From Labia minor (Eukaryota > Arthropoda > Insecta > Dermaptera > Spongiphoridae): DNA of 64,000 nucleotides. Shown piece by piece: positions 38,501-52,700 of this stretch. The translations under genes were made by a program, and so were the position numbers. Within the stretch, counting starts at the first letter, position 1; the number at the start of each line of letters is the position of its first letter. Under the pieces are notes generated by a model. It saw only the letters and a program-made list of their open reading frames with translations, ran no database searches and was not told the origin of the DNA. The stretch is taken from positions 1 to 64,000 of the forward strand of contig CAUJBJ010000004.1 of NCBI GenBank assembly GCA_963082975.1. The letters run 5' to 3'.

Positions 38501-41500
38501 TTTTCTGATTCTATTGAAGAATAAATTCATATTTGATCGATTTCTTAAATATTTTCATTGAATTCTTACGGATTATTGTGATTTTGTTCAAATATTAAAG
38601 GGAAAATCCTACTTTTTTAAATACGAGGGATAAAATTATCTTTTTTATTTTATTTTATTAATTTTCTGATTCTAATGAAGAATAAATTCATATTTGATCG
38701 ATTTCTTAAATATTTTCATTGAATTCTTACGGAAAATTCTGATTTTGTTCAAATATTAAAGGGAAAATCCTACTTTTTTAAATACGAGGGATAAAATTAT
38801 CTTTTATATTTTATTTTATTAATTTTCTGATTCTATTGAAGAATAAATTCATATTTGATCGATTTCTTAAATATTTTCATTGAATTCTTACGGAAAATTC
38901 TGATTTTGTTTAAATATTAAAGGGAAAATCCTACTTTTTTAAATACGAGGGATAAAATTATCTTTTATATTTTATTTTATTAATTTTCTGATTCTATTGA
39001 AGAATAAATTCATATTTGAACGATTTCTTAAATATTTTCATTGAATTCTTACGGAAAATTCTGATTTTGTTCAAATATTAAAGGGAAAATCCTACTTTTT
39101 TAAATACGAGGGATAAAATTATCTTTTATATTTTATTTTATTAATTTTCTGATTCTATTGAAGAATAAATTCATATTTGATCGATTTCTTAAATATTTTC
39201 ATTGAATTCTTACGGATTATTGTGATTTTGTTCAAATATTAAAGGGAAAATCCTACTTTTTTAAATACGAGGGATAAAATTATCTTTTTTATTTTATTTT
39301 ATTAATTTTCTGATTCTAATGAAGAATAAATTCATATTTGATCGATTTCTTAAATATTTTCATTGAATTCTTACGGATTACTGTGATTTTGTTCAAATAT
39401 TAAAGGGAAAATCCTACTTTTTTAAATACGAGGGATAAAATTATCTTTTATATTTTATTTTATTAATTTTCTGATTCTATTGAAGAATAAATTCATATTT
39501 GATCGATTTCTTAATTATTTTCATTGAATTCTTACGGAAAAGTCTGATTTTGTTCAAATATTAAAGGGAAAATCCTACTTTTTTAAATACGAGGGATAAA
39601 ATTATCTTTTTTATTTTATTTTATTAATTTTCTGATTCTATTGAAGAATAAATTCATATTTGATCGATTTCTTAAATATTTTCATTTAATTCTTACGGAT
39701 TAGTGTGATTTTGTTCAAATATTAAAGGGAAAATCCTACTTTTTTAAATACGAGGGATAAAATTATCTTTTTTATTTTATTTTATTCATTTTCTGATTCT
39801 AATGAAGAATAAATTCATATTTGATCGATTTCTTAAATATTTTCATTGAATTCTTACGGAAAAGTCTGATTTTGTTCAAATATTAAAGGGAAAATCCTAC
39901 TTTTTTAAATACGAGGGATAAAATTATCTTTTTTATTTTATTTTATTAATTTTCTGATTCTAATGAAGAATAAATTCATATTTGATCGATTTCTTAAATA
40001 TTTTCATTGAATTCTTACGGAAAAGTCTGATTTTGTTCAAATATTAAAGGGAAAATCCTACTTTTTTAAATACGAGGGATAAAATTATCTTTTATATTTT
40101 ATTTTATTAATTTTCTGATTCTATTGAAGAATAAATTCATATTTGATCGATTTATTAAATATTTTCATTGAATTCTTACGGAAAAGTCTGATTTTGTTCA
40201 AATATTAAAGGAAAAATCCTACTTTTTTAAATACGAGGGACAAAATTATCTTTTATATTTTATTTTATTCATTTTCTGATTCTAATGAAGAATAAATTCA
40301 TATTTGATCGATTTCTTAAATATTTTCATTGAATTCTTACGGAAAACTCTGATTATGTTCAAATATTAAAGGGAAAATCCTACTTTTTTAAATACGAGAG
40401 ATAAAATTATCTTTTTTATTTTATTTTATTAATTTTCTGATTCTAATGAAGAATAAATTCATATTTGATCGATTTCTTAAATATTTTCATTGAATTCTTA
40501 CGGAAAAGTCTGATTTTGTTCAAATATTAAAGGGAAAATCCTACTTTTTTAAATACGAGGGACAAAATTATCTTTTATATTTTATTTTATTCATTTTCTG
40601 ATTCTAATGAAGAATAAATTCATATTTGATCGATTTCTTAAATATTTTCATTGAATTCTTACGGAAAAGTCTGATTTTGTTCAAATATTAAAGGGAAAAT
40701 CCTACTTTTTTAAATACGAGGGACAAAATTATCTTTTATATTTTATTTTATTCATTTTCTGATTCTAATGAAGAATAAATTCATATTTGATCGATTTCTT
40801 AAATATTTTCATTGAATTCTTACGGAAAAGTCTGATTTTGTTCAAATATTAAAGGGAAAATCCTACTTTTTTAAATACGAGGGACAAAATTATCTTTTAT
40901 ATTTTATTTTATTCATTTTCTGATTCTAATGAAGAATAAATTCATATTAGATCGATTTCTTAAATATTTTCATTGAATTCTTACGGAAAAGTCTGATTTT
41001 GTTCAAATATTAAAAGGAAAATCCTACTTTTTTAAATACGAGGGATAAAATTATCTTTTATATTTTATTTTATTAATTTTCTGATTCTATTGAAGAATAA
41101 ATTCATATTTGATCGATTTCTTAAATATTTTCATTGAATTCTTACGGAAAAGTGTGATTTTGATCAAATATTAAAGGGAAAATCCTACTTTTTTAAATAC
41201 GAGGGACAAAATTATCTTTTATATTTTATTTTATTAATTTTCTGATTCTAATGAAGAATAAATTCATATTTGATCGATTTCTTAAATATTTTCATTGAAT
41301 TCTTACGGAAAAGTGTGATTTTGTTCAAATATTAAAGGGAAAATCCTACTTTTTTTAAATACGAGGGATAAAATTATCTTTTATATTTTAATTTATTAAT
41401 TTTCTGATTCTATTGAAGAATAAATTCATATTTGATCGATTTCTTAAATATTTTCATTGAATTCTTACGGATTAGTTTGATTTTGTTCAAATATTAAAGG

Positions 41501-41603
41501 GAAAATCCTACTTTTTTAAATACGAGGGATAAAATTATCTTTTTTATTTTATTTTATTAATTTTCTGATTCTAATGAAGAATAAATTCATATTTGATCGA
41601 TTT
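35551..41603 (+). repeat. Satellite between E2 and E3 (macro-unit copy 1)
   Basis: About 6.05 kb of monomers. Order of markers: CTACTTTTATAAAT (35.87), ATATTTAAGGG (36.02), TTTATTAAATATT (36.13), CCTAGTTTTTT (36.36), TATTAGATCG (36.6), TACTAGGGAC (36.85), TATGTGGGAC (37.01) and the extra-T monomer (37.49, here not followed by an element). Next comes a repeated cassette of TTTGTTTAAAT, TTTGAACGATT and GGATTATTGTG monomers at 37.78-39.22, then CTTAATTATT (39.51), CGAGAGATAAA (40.4) and the extra-T monomer again (41.35), just before E3. Every marker has a partner 14,219 bp to the right. Confidence 0.85.
37780..39230 (+). repeat. Three-monomer cassette amplified three times
   Basis: A cassette with TTTGTTTAAATATT, TTTGAACGATTT and GGATTATTGTG monomers occurs three times. 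The GATT of GGATTATTGTG falls at 38088, 38571 and 39215, spacings of 483 (3 monomers) and 644 (4 monomers). The same cassette is present once at about 28.07-28.38 and once at about 31.9-32.24 kb, and again three times at about 52.0-53.44 kb in the second macro-copy. This is a small higher-order repeat nested in the 14.2-kb unit. Confidence 0.85.
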
Positions 41604-42195
41604 TTACCGACCGACGATAGTAAGGGAGGTATTGTTTTCACACCAAATTTCACATGTGGAGATTTTTACATATCTCCACGAATCATGCATTTTCTAAACA
41701 GAAAAAAGTATTTTTAGCATGATGTCTGTCCGTCCGTCTGTCCGTCCGTATAGATGTGTACAGCCTGAACGGCTCAACCGATTTTGATGAAATTTGGTAT
41801 ATTTACTTAATGCATCAGTGGGATGAATTGATCAACTTTTGGTGCAAATCCGGAAACCGGAAGTGGTAGTATTAGCGACCGACGATAGGAAGGGAAGGGT
41901 TATTTTCACACCAAATTTCACACGAGGAGATTTTTTTATATATCACCACGAATCATACACTTTGTATTAGTTTTATCCTCGGAAAAATCATATTTATTAG
42001 TTTTATCTTGATTTAAAATTATATGACGTCATCCAGTCATTCATGACGTCACAGCCTGGTCTTACATATATATTATAAATAAAATAAAATTAAAAATGTT
42101 TATATTTATTATTTATGTATTCATATCTGTTTTTTATTACATTAATAGATATATTAAAATTATTTGAAATTGTTTCTGTATCTAGAAATTAATTT
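41604..42195 (+). mobile_element. Embedded element, copy E3 (592 bp, two minisatellite units)
   Basis: Same junctions as the other long copies. It is 12 bp shorter because the TCTGTCCGTCCG minisatellite has two units (41725-41748) instead of three. Hairpin at 41656-41679, CRE-like pair at 42024-42051. The satellite following it carries TTTTGATAATTTTC, as after E2. Its counterpart 14,219 bp to the right (E6) shares the two-unit allele. Confidence 0.85.
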
Positions 42196-45026
42196 ACTTT
42201 TTTAAATACGAGGGATAAAATTATCTTTTTTATTTTATTTTGATAATTTTCTGATTATAATGAAGAATAAATTCATATTTGATCGATTTCTTAAATATTT
42301 TCATTGAATTCTTACGGAAAAGTCTGATTTTGTTCAAATATTAAAGGGAAAATCCTACTTTTTTAAATACGAGGGATAAAATTATCTTTTATATTTTATT
42401 TTATTAATTTTCTGATTCTATTGAAGAATAAATTCATATTTGATCGATTTCTTAAATATTTTCATTGAATTCTTACGGAAAACTCTGATTATGTTCAAAT
42501 ATTAAAGGGAAAATCCTAGTTTTTTAAATACGAGGGACAAAATTATCTTTTATATTTTATTTTATTCATTTTCTGATTCTAATGAAGAATAAATTCATAT
42601 TTGATCGATTTCTTAAATATTTTCATTGAATTCTTACGGAAAAGTCTGATTTTGTTCAAATATTAAAGGGAAAATCCTACTTTTTTAAATACGAGGGACA
42701 AAATTATCTTTTATATTTTATTTTATTCATTTTCTGATTCTAAAGAAGAATAAATTCATATTAGATCGATTTCTTAAATATTTTCATTGAATTCTTACGG
42801 AAAAGTGTGATTTTGATCAAATATTAAAGGGAAAATCCTACTTTTTTAAATACGAGGGACAAAATTATCTTTTATATTTTATTTTATTCATTTTCTGATT
42901 CTAATGAAGAATAAATTCATATTTGATAGATTTCTTAAATATTTTCATTGAATTCTTACGGAAAAGTGTGATTTTGATCAAATATTAAAGGGAAAATCCT
43001 ACTTTTTTAAATACGAGGGACAAAATTATCTTTTATATTTTATTTTATTCATTTTCTGATTCTAATGAAGAATAAATTCATATTTGATAGATTTCTTAAA
43101 TATTTTCATTGAATTCTTACGGAAAAGTGTGATTTTGATCAAATATTAAAGGGAAAATCCTACTTTTTTAAATACTAGGGACAAAATTATCTTTTATATT
43201 TTATTTTATTCATTTTCTGATTCTAATGAAGAATAAATTCATATTTGATCGATTTCTTAAATATTTTCATTGAATTCTTACGGAAAAGTCTGATTTTGTT
43301 AAAATATTAAAGGGAAAATCCTACTTTTTTAAATACGAGGGATAAAATTATCTTTTATATTTTATTTTATTAATTTTCTGATTCTATTGAAGAATAAATT
43401 CATATTTGATCGATTTATTAAATATTTTCATTGAATTCTTACGGAAAAGTCTGATTTTGTTCAAATATTAAAGGGAAAATCCTACTTTTTTAAATACGAG
43501 GGACAAAATTATCTTTTATATTTTATTTTATTCATTTTCTGATTCTAATGAAGAATAAATTCATATTTGATCGATTTCTTAAATATTTTCATTGAATTCT
43601 TACGGAAAACTCTGATTATGTTCAAATATTAAAGGGAAAATCCTAGTTTTTTAAATACGAGGGACAAAATTATCTTTTATATTTTATTTTATTCATTTTC
43701 TGATTCTAATGAAGAATAAATTCATATTTGATCGATTTCTTAAATATTTTCATTGAATTCTTACGGAAAAGTCTGATTTTGTTCAAATATTAAAGGGAAA
43801 ATCCTACTTTTTTAAATACGAGGGACAAAATTATCTTTTATATTTTATTTTATTCATTTTCTGATTCTAAAGAAGAATAAATTCATATTAGATCGATTTC
43901 TTAAATATTTTCATTGAATTCTTACGGAAAAGTGTGATTTTGATCAAATATTAAAGGGAAAATCCTACTTTTTTAAATACGAGGGACAAAATTATCTTTT
44001 ATATTTTATTTTATTCATTTTCTGATTCTAATGAAGAATAAATTCATATTTGATAGATTTCTTAAATATTTTCATTGAATTCTTACGGAAAAGTGTGATT
44101 TTGATCAAATATTAAAGGGAAAATCCTACTTTTTTAAATACTAGGGACAAAATTATCTTTTATATTTTATTTTATTCATTTTCTGATTCTAATGAAGAAT
44201 AAATTCATATTTGATCGATTTCTTAAATATTTTCATTGAATTCTTACGGAAAAGTGTGATTTTGATCAAATATTAAAGGGAAAATCCTACTTTTTTAAAT
44301 ATGTGGGACAAAATTATCTTTTATATTTTATTTTATTCATTTTCTGATTCTAATGAAGAATAAATTCATATTTGATCGATTTCTTAAATATTTTCATTGA
44401 ATTCTAACGGAAAAGTCTGATTTTGTCAAATATTAAAAGGAAAATCCTACTTTTTTAAATACGAGGGATAAAATTATCTTTTATATTTTATTTTATTAAT
44501 TTTCTGATTCTATTGAAGAATAAATTCATATTTGATCGATTTCTTAAATATTTTCATTGAATTCTTACGGAAAAGTGTGATTTTGATCAAATATTAAAGG
44601 GAAAATCCTACTTTTTTAAATACGAGGGACAAAATTATCTTTTATATTTTATTTTATTAATTTTCTGATTCTAATGAAGAATAAATTCATATTTGATCGA
44701 TTTCTTAAATATTTTCATTGAATTCTTACGGAAAAGTGTGATTTTGTTCAAATATTAAAGGGAAAATCCTACTTTTTTTAAATACGAGGGATAAAATTAT
44801 CTTTTATATTTTAATTTATTAATTTTCTGATTCTATTGAAGAATAAATTCATATTTGATCGATTTCTTAAATATTTTCATTGAATTCTTACGGATTAGTT
44901 TGATTTTGTTCAAATATTAAAGGGAAAATCCTACTTTTTTAAATACGAGGGATAAAATTATCTTTTTTATTTTATTTTATTAATTTTCTGATTCTAATGA
45001 AGAATAAATTCATATTTGATCGATTT
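42196..45026 (+). repeat. Satellite between E3 and E4
   Basis: About 2.8 kb. Two related runs of the series CCTAGTTTTTT, TCTAAAGAAGAA, TATTAGATCG, TTTGATAGATT and TACTAGGGAC are present (starting at about 42.5 and 43.65 kb). The constant 14,219-bp correspondence with the right macro-copy holds up to the TCTAAAGAAG monomer (its first A-change near 42741, partner near 56960) and fails in the next monomer. A probable one-base deletion gives GATTTTGTCAAAT near 44.42 kb, and the same monomer reads GAATTCTAACGG. Ends with the extra-T monomer (44.77 kb) and the GGATTAGTTTG monomer. Confidence 0.85.
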
Positions 45027-45186
45027 TTACCGACCGACGATAGTAAGGGAGGTATTGTTTTCACACCAAATTTCACATGTGGAGATTTTTACATATCTCC
45101 ACGAATCATGCATTTTCTAAACAGAAAAAAGTATTTTTAGCATGATGTCTGTCCGTCCGTCTGTCCGTCCGTCTGTCCGTCCGTAT
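45027..45186 (+). mobile_element. Embedded element, copy E4 (5' 160 bp only)
   Basis: Identical in layout to the first 160 bp of the other copies: the left junction, hairpin (45079-45102) and three minisatellite units (45148-45183). It stops just after the minisatellite at CCGTAT. The next bases are satellite starting at monomer base 68 (AAATATTAAAGGG). The overlap at the junction is at most a base or two. The missing parts are the 3' 440 bp or so of the element, including the second internal unit and CRE-like sites, plus the first monomers that follow the other copies. Confidence 0.9.
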
Positions 45187-48100
45187 AAATATTAAAGGGA
45201 AAATCCTACTTTTTTAAATACGAGGGATAAAATTATCTTTTATATTTTATTTTATTAATTTTCTGATTCTATTGAAGAATAAATTCATATTTGATCGATT
45301 TATTAAATATTTTCATTGAATTCTTACGGAAAAGTCTGATTTTGTTCAAATATTAAAGGGAAAATCCTACTTTTTTAAATACGAGGGACAAAATTATCTT
45401 TTATATTTTATTTTATTCATTTTCTGATTCTAATGAAGAATAAATTCATATTTGATCGATTTCTTAAATATTTTCATTGAATTCTTACGGAAAACTCTGA
45501 TTATGTTCAAATATTAAAGGGAAAATCCTAGTTTTTTAAATACGAGGGACAAAATTATCTTTTATATTTTATTTTATTCATTTTCTGATTCTAATGAAGA
45601 ATAAATTCATATTTGATCGATTTCTTAAATATTTTCATTGAATTCTTACGGAAAAGTCTGATTTTGTTCAAATATTAAAGGGAAAATCCTACTTTTTTAA
45701 ATACGAGGGACAAAATTATCTTTTATATTTTATTTTATTCATTTTCTGATTCTAATGAAGAATAAATTCATATTAGATCGATTTCTTAAATATTTTCATT
45801 GAATTCTTACGGAAAAGTGTGATTTTGATCAAATATTAAAGGGAAAATCCTACTTTTTTAAATACGAGGGACAAAATTATCTTTTATATTTTATTTTATT
45901 CATTTTCTGATTCTAATGAAGAATAAATTCATATTTGATAGATTTCTTAAATATTTTCATTGAATTCTTACGGAAAAGTGTGATTTTGATCAAATATTAA
46001 AGGGAAAATCCTACTTTTTTAAATACTAGGGACAAAATTATCTTTTATATTTTATTTTATTCATTTTCTGATTCTAATGAAGAATAAATTCATATTTGAT
46101 CGATTTCTTATATATTTTCATTGAATTCTTACGGAAAAGTGTGATTTTGATCAAATATTAAAGGGAAAATCCTACTTTTTTAAATATGTGGGACAAAATT
46201 ATCTTTTATATTTTATTTTATTCATTGTCTGATTCTAATGAAGAATAAATTCATATTTGATCGATTTCTTAAATATTTTCATTGAATTCTTACGGAAAAG
46301 TCTGATTTTGTTCAAATATTAAAGGGAAAATCCTACTTTTTTAAATACGAGGGATAAAATTATCTTTTATATTTTATTTTATTAATTTTCTGATTCTATT
46401 GAAGAATAAATTCATATTTGATCGATTTCTTAAATATTTTCATTGAATTCTTACGGATTATTGTGATTTTGTTCAAATATTAAAGGGAAAATCCTACTTT
46501 TTTAAATACGAGGGATAAAATTATCTTTTTTATTTTATTTTATTAATTTTCTGATTCTAATGAAGAATAAATTCATATTTGATCGATTTCTTAAATATTT
46601 TCATTGAATTCTTACGGATTACTGTGATTTTGTTCAAATATTAAAGGGAAAATCCTACTTTTTTAAATACGAGGGATAAAATTATCTTTTATATTTTATT
46701 TTATTAATTTTCTGATTCTATTGAAGAATAAATTCATATTTGATCGATTTCTTAAATATTTTCATTGAATTCTTACGGAAAAGTCTGATTTTGTTCAAAT
46801 ATTAAAGGGAAAATCCTACTTTTTTAAATACGAGGGATAAAATTATCTTTTTTATTTTATTTTATTAATTTTCTGATTCTATTGAAGAATAAATTCATAT
46901 TTGATCGATTTCTTAAATATTTTCATTTAATTCTTACGGATTAGTGTGATTTTGTTCAAATATTAAAGGGAAAATCCTACTTTTTTAAATACGAGGGATA
47001 AAATTATCTTTTATATTTTATTTTATTAATTTTCTGATTCTATTGAAGAATAAATTCATATTTGATCGATTTCTTGAATATTTTCTTTGAATTCTTACGG
47101 AAAAGTCTGATTTTGTTCAAATATTAAAGGGAAAATCATACTTTTTTAAATACGAGGGATAAAATTATCTTTTTTATTTTATTTTATTAATTTTCTGATT
47201 CTAATGAAGAATAAATTCATATTTGATCGATTTCTTAAATATTTTCATTGAATTCTTACGGAAAAGTCTGATTTTGTTCAAATATTAAAGGGAAAATCCT
47301 ACTTTTTTAAATACGAGGGATAAAATTATCTTTTATATTTTATTTTATTAATTTTCTGATTCTATTGAAGAATAAATTCATATTTGATCGATTTATTAAA
47401 TATTTTCATTGAATTCTTACGGAAAAGTCTGATTTTGTTCAAATATTAAAGGAAAAATCCTACTTTTTTAAATACGAGGGACAAAATTATCTTTTATATT
47501 TTATTTTATTCATTTTCTGATTCTAATGAAGAATAAATTCATATTTGATCGATTTCTTAAATATTTTCATTGAATTCTTACGGAAAACTCTGATTATGTT
47601 CAAATATTAAAGGGAAAATCCTACTTTTTTAAATACGAGAGATAAAATTATCTTTTTTATTTTATTTTATTAATTTTCTGATTCTAATGAAGAATAAATT
47701 CATATTTGATCGATTTCTTAAATATTTTCATTGAATTCTTACGGAAAAGTCTGATTTTGTTCAAATATTAAAGGGAAAATCCTACTTTTTTAAATACGAG
47801 GGACAAAATTATCTTTTATATTTTATTTTATTCATTTTCTGATTCTAATGAAGAATAAATTCATATTTGATCGATTTCTTAAATATTTTCATTGAATTCT
47901 TACGGAAAAGTCTGATTTTGTTCAAATATTAAAGGGAAAATCCTACTTTTTTAAATACGAGGGACAAAATTATCTTTTATATTTTATTTTATTCATTTTC
48001 TGATTCTAATGAAGAATAAATTCATATTAGATCGATTTCTTAAATATTTTCATTGAATTCTTACGGAAAAGTGTGATTTTGATCAAATATTAAAGGGAAA

Positions 48101-49165
48101 ATCCTACTTTTTTAAATACGAGGGACAAAATTATCTTTTATATTTTATTTTATTCATTTTCTGATTCTAATGAAGAATAAATTCATATTTGATAGATTTC
48201 TTAAATATTTTCATTGAATTCTTACGGAAAAGTGTGATTTTGATCAAATATTAAAGGGAAAATCCTACTTTTTTAAATACTAGGGACAAAATTATCTTTT
48301 ATATTTTATTTTATTCATTTTCTGATTCTAATGAAGAATAAATTCATATTTGATCGATTTCTTAAATATTTTCATTGAATTCTTACGGAAAATGTGATTT
48401 TGATCAAATATTAAAGGGAAAATCCTACTTTTTTAAATATGTGGGACAAAATTATCTTTTATATTTTATTTTATTCATTTTCTGATTCTAATGAAGAATA
48501 AATTCATATTTGATCGATTTCTTAAATATTTTCATTGAATTCTTACGGAAAAGTCTGATTTTGTTCAAATATTAAAAGGAAAATCCTACTTTTTTAAATA
48601 CGAGGGATAAAATTATCTTTTATATTTTATTTTATTAATTTTCTGATTCTATTGAAGAATAAATTCATATTTGATCGATTTCTTAAATATTTTCATTGAA
48701 TTCTTACGGAAAAGTGTGATTTTGATCAAATATTAAAGGGAAAATCCTACTTTTTTAAATACGAGGGACAAAATTATCTTTTATATTTTATTTTATTAAT
48801 TTTCTGATTCTAATGAAGAATAAATTCATATTTGATCGATTTCTTAAATATTTTCATTGAATTCTTACGGAAAAGTGTGATTTTGTTCAAATATTAAAGG
48901 GAAAATCCTACTTTTTTTAAATACGAGGGATAAAATTATCTTTTATATTTTAATTTATTAATTTTCTGATTCTATTGAAGAATAAATTCATATTTGATCG
49001 ATTTCTTAAATATTTTCATTGAATTCTTACGGATTAGTTTGATTTTGTTCAAATATTAAAGGGAAAATCCTACTTTTTTAAATACGAGGGATAAAATTAT
49101 CTTTTTTATTTTATTTTATTAATTTTCTGATTCTAATGAAGAATAAATTCATATTTGATCGATTT
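45187..49165 (+). repeat. Satellite between E4 and E5, spanning the macro-unit joint
   Basis: Resumes after the E4 break with a series (TTTATTAAATATT, CCTAGTTTTTT, TATTAGATCG, TTTGATAGATT, TACTAGGGAC, TTCTTATATATTTTC, TATGTGGGAC) like that found 0.9 kb downstream of E2. The head-to-tail joint between the two 14,219-bp units lies near 46.3-46.45 kb. From GGATTATTGTG (46.45) onward the order of markers repeats 32.2 kb and later, including TTGAATATTTTCTTTG near 47074 and GGAAAATGTG near 48.39 kb. One-off: TTCATTGTCTG near 46.22 kb. Confidence 0.8.
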
Positions 49166-49769
49166 TTACCGACCGACGATAGTAAGGGAGGTATTGTTTT
49201 CACACCAAATTTCACATGTGGAGATTTTTACATATCTCCACGAATCATGCATTTTCTAAACAGAAAAAAGTATTTTTAGCATGATGTCTGTCCGTCCGTC
49301 TGTCCGTCCGTCTGTCCGTCCGTATAGATGTGTACAGCCTGAACGGCTCAACCGATTTTGATGAAATTTGGTATATTTACTTAATGCATCAGTGGGATGA
49401 ATTGATCAACTTTTGGTGCAAATCCGGAAACCGGAAGTGGTAGTATTAGCGACCGACGATAGGAAGGGAAGGGTTATTTTCACACCAAATTTCACACGAG
49501 GAGATTTTTTTATATATCACCACGAATCATACACTTTGTATTAGTTTTATCCTCGGAAAAATCATATTTATTAGTTTTATCTTGATTTAAAATTATATGA
49601 CGTCATCCAGTCATTCATGACGTCACAGCCTGGTCTTACATATATATTATAAATAAAATAAAATTAAAAATGTTTATATTTATTATTTATGTATTCATAT
49701 CTGTTTTTTATTACATTAATAGATATATTAAAATTATTTGAAATTGTTTCTGTATCTAGAAATTAATTT
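49166..49769 (+). mobile_element. Embedded 604-bp element, copy E5 (full length)
   Basis: Counterpart of E2 in the second macro-unit (offset 14,219, same length). Three 12-bp units (49287-49322), hairpin at 49218-49241, CRE-like pair at 49598-49625. Followed by the TTTTGATAATTTTC monomer variant. I saw no difference from E2 in the lines compared. Confidence 0.85.
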
Positions 49770-52700
49770 ACTTTTTTAAATACGAGGGATAAAATTATCT
49801 TTTTTATTTTATTTTGATAATTTTCTGATTATAATGAAGAATAAATTCATATTTGATCGATTTCTTAAATATTTTCATTGAATTCTTACGGAAAAGTCTG
49901 ATTTTGTTCAAATATTAAAGGGAAAATCCTACTTTTTTAAATACGAGGGATAAAATTATCTTTTATATTTTATTTTATTAATTTTCTGATTCTATTGAAG
50001 AATAAATTCATATTTGATCGATTTCTTAAATATTTTCATTGAATTCTTACGGAAAAGTCTGATTTTGTTCAAATATTAAAGGGAAAATCCTACTTTTATA
50101 AATACGAGGGATAAAATTATCTTTTATATTTTATTTTATTAATTTTCTGATTCTATTGAAGAATAAATTCATATTTGATCGATTTCTTAAATATTTTCAT
50201 TGAATTCTTACGGAAAAGTCTGATTTTGTTCAAATATTTAAGGGAAAATCCTACTTTTTTAAATACGAGGGATAAAATTATCTTTTATATTTTATTTTAT
50301 TAATTTTCTGATTCTATTGAAGAATAAATTCATATTTGATCGATTTATTAAATATTTTCATTGAATTCTTACGGAAAAGTCTGATTTTGTTCAAATATTA
50401 AAGGGAAAATCCTACTTTTTTAAATACGAGGGACAAAATTATCTTTTATATTTTATTTTATTCATTTTCTGATTCTAATGAAGAATAAATTCATATTTGA
50501 TCGATTTCTTAAATATTTTCATTGAATTCTTACGGAAAACTCTGATTATGTTCAAATATTAAAGGGAAAATCCTAGTTTTTTAAATACGAGGGACAAAAT
50601 TATCTTTTATATTTTATTTTATTCATTTTCTGATTCTAATGAAGAATAAATTCATATTTGATCGATTTCTTAAATATTTTCATTGAATTCTTACGGAAAA
50701 GTCTGATTTTGTTCAAATATTAAAGGGAAAATCCTACTTTTTTAAATACGAGGGACAAAATTATCTTTTATATTTTATTTTATTCATTTTCTGATTCTAA
50801 TGAAGAATAAATTCATATTAGATCGATTTCTTAAATATTTTCATTGAATTCTTACGGAAAAGTGTGATTTTGATCAAATATTAAAGGGAAAATCCTACTT
50901 TTTTAAATACGAGGGACAAAATTATCTTTTATATTTTATTTTATTCATTTTCTGATTCTAATGAAGAATAAATTCATATTTGATAGATTTCTTAAATATT
51001 TTCATTGAATTCTTACGGAAAAGTGTGATTTTGATCAAATATTAAAGGGAAAATCCTACTTTTTTAAATACTAGGGACAAAATTATCTTTTATATTTTAT
51101 TTTATTCATTTTCTGATTCTAATGAAGAATAAATTCATATTTGATCGATTTCTTAAATATTTTCATTGAATTCTTACGGAAAAGTGTGATTTTGATCAAA
51201 TATTAAAGGGAAAATCCTACTTTTTTAAATATGTGGGACAAAATTATCTTTTATATTTTATTTTATTCATTTTCTGATTCTAATGAAGAATAAATTCATA
51301 TTTGATCGATTTCTTAAATATTTTCATTGAATTCTTACGGAAAATTCTGATTTTGTTCAAATATTAAAGGGAAAATCCTACTTTTTTAAATACGAGGGAT
51401 AAAATTATCTTTTATATTTTATTTTATTAATTTTCTGATTCTATTGAAGAATAAATTCATATTTGATCGATTTCTTAAATATTTTCATTGAATTCTTACG
51501 GAAAAGTGTGATTTTGATCAAATATTAAAGGGAAAATCCTACTTTTTTAAATACGAGGGACAAAATTATCTTTTATATTTTATTTTATTAATTTTCTGAT
51601 TCTAATGAAGAATAAATTCATATTTGATCGATTTCTTAAATATTTTCATTGAATTCTTACGGAAAAGTGTGATTTTGTTCAAATATTAAAGGGAAAATCC
51701 TACTTTTTTTAAATACGAGGGATAAAATTATCTTTTATATTTTAATTTATTAATTTTCTGATTCTATTGAAGAATAAATTCATATTTGATCGATTTCTTA
51801 AATATTTTCATTGAATTCTTACGGAAAAGTCTGATTTTGTTCAAATATTAAAGGGAAAATCCTACTTTTTTAAATACGAGGGATAAAATTATCTTTTATA
51901 TTTTATTTTATTAATTTTCTGATTCTATTGAAGAATAAATTCATATTTGATCGATTTCTTAAATATTTTCATTGAATTCTTACGGAAAATTCTGATTTTG
52001 TTTAAATATTAAAGGGAAAATCCTACTTTTTTAAATACGAGGGATAAAATTATCTTTTATATTTTATTTTATTAATTTTCTGATTCTATTGAAGAATAAA
52101 TTCATATTTGAACGATTTCTTAAATATTTTCATTGAATTCTTACGGAAAATTCTGATTTTGTTCAAATATTAAAGGGAAAATCCTACTTTTTTAAATACG
52201 AGGGATAAAATTATCTTTTATATTTTATTTTATTAATTTTCTGATTCTATTGAAGAATAAATTCATATTTGATCGATTTCTTAAATATTTTCATTGAATT
52301 CTTACGGATTATTGTGATTTTGTTCAAATATTAAAGGGAAAATCCTACTTTTTTAAATACGAGGGATAAAATTATCTTTTTTATTTTATTTTATTAATTT
52401 TCTGATTCTAATGAAGAATAAATTCATATTTGATCGATTTCTTAAATATTTTCATTGAATTCTTACGGAAAATTCTGATTTTGTTTAAATATTAAAGGGA
52501 AAATCCTACTTTTTTAAATACGAGGGATAAAATTATCTTTTATATTTTATTTTATTAATTTTCTGATTCTATTGAAGAATAAATTCATATTTGAACGATT
52601 TCTTAAATATTTTCATTGAATTCTTACGGAAAATTCTGATTTTGTTCAAATATTAAAGGGAAAATCCTACTTTTTTAAATACGAGGGATAAAATTATCTT

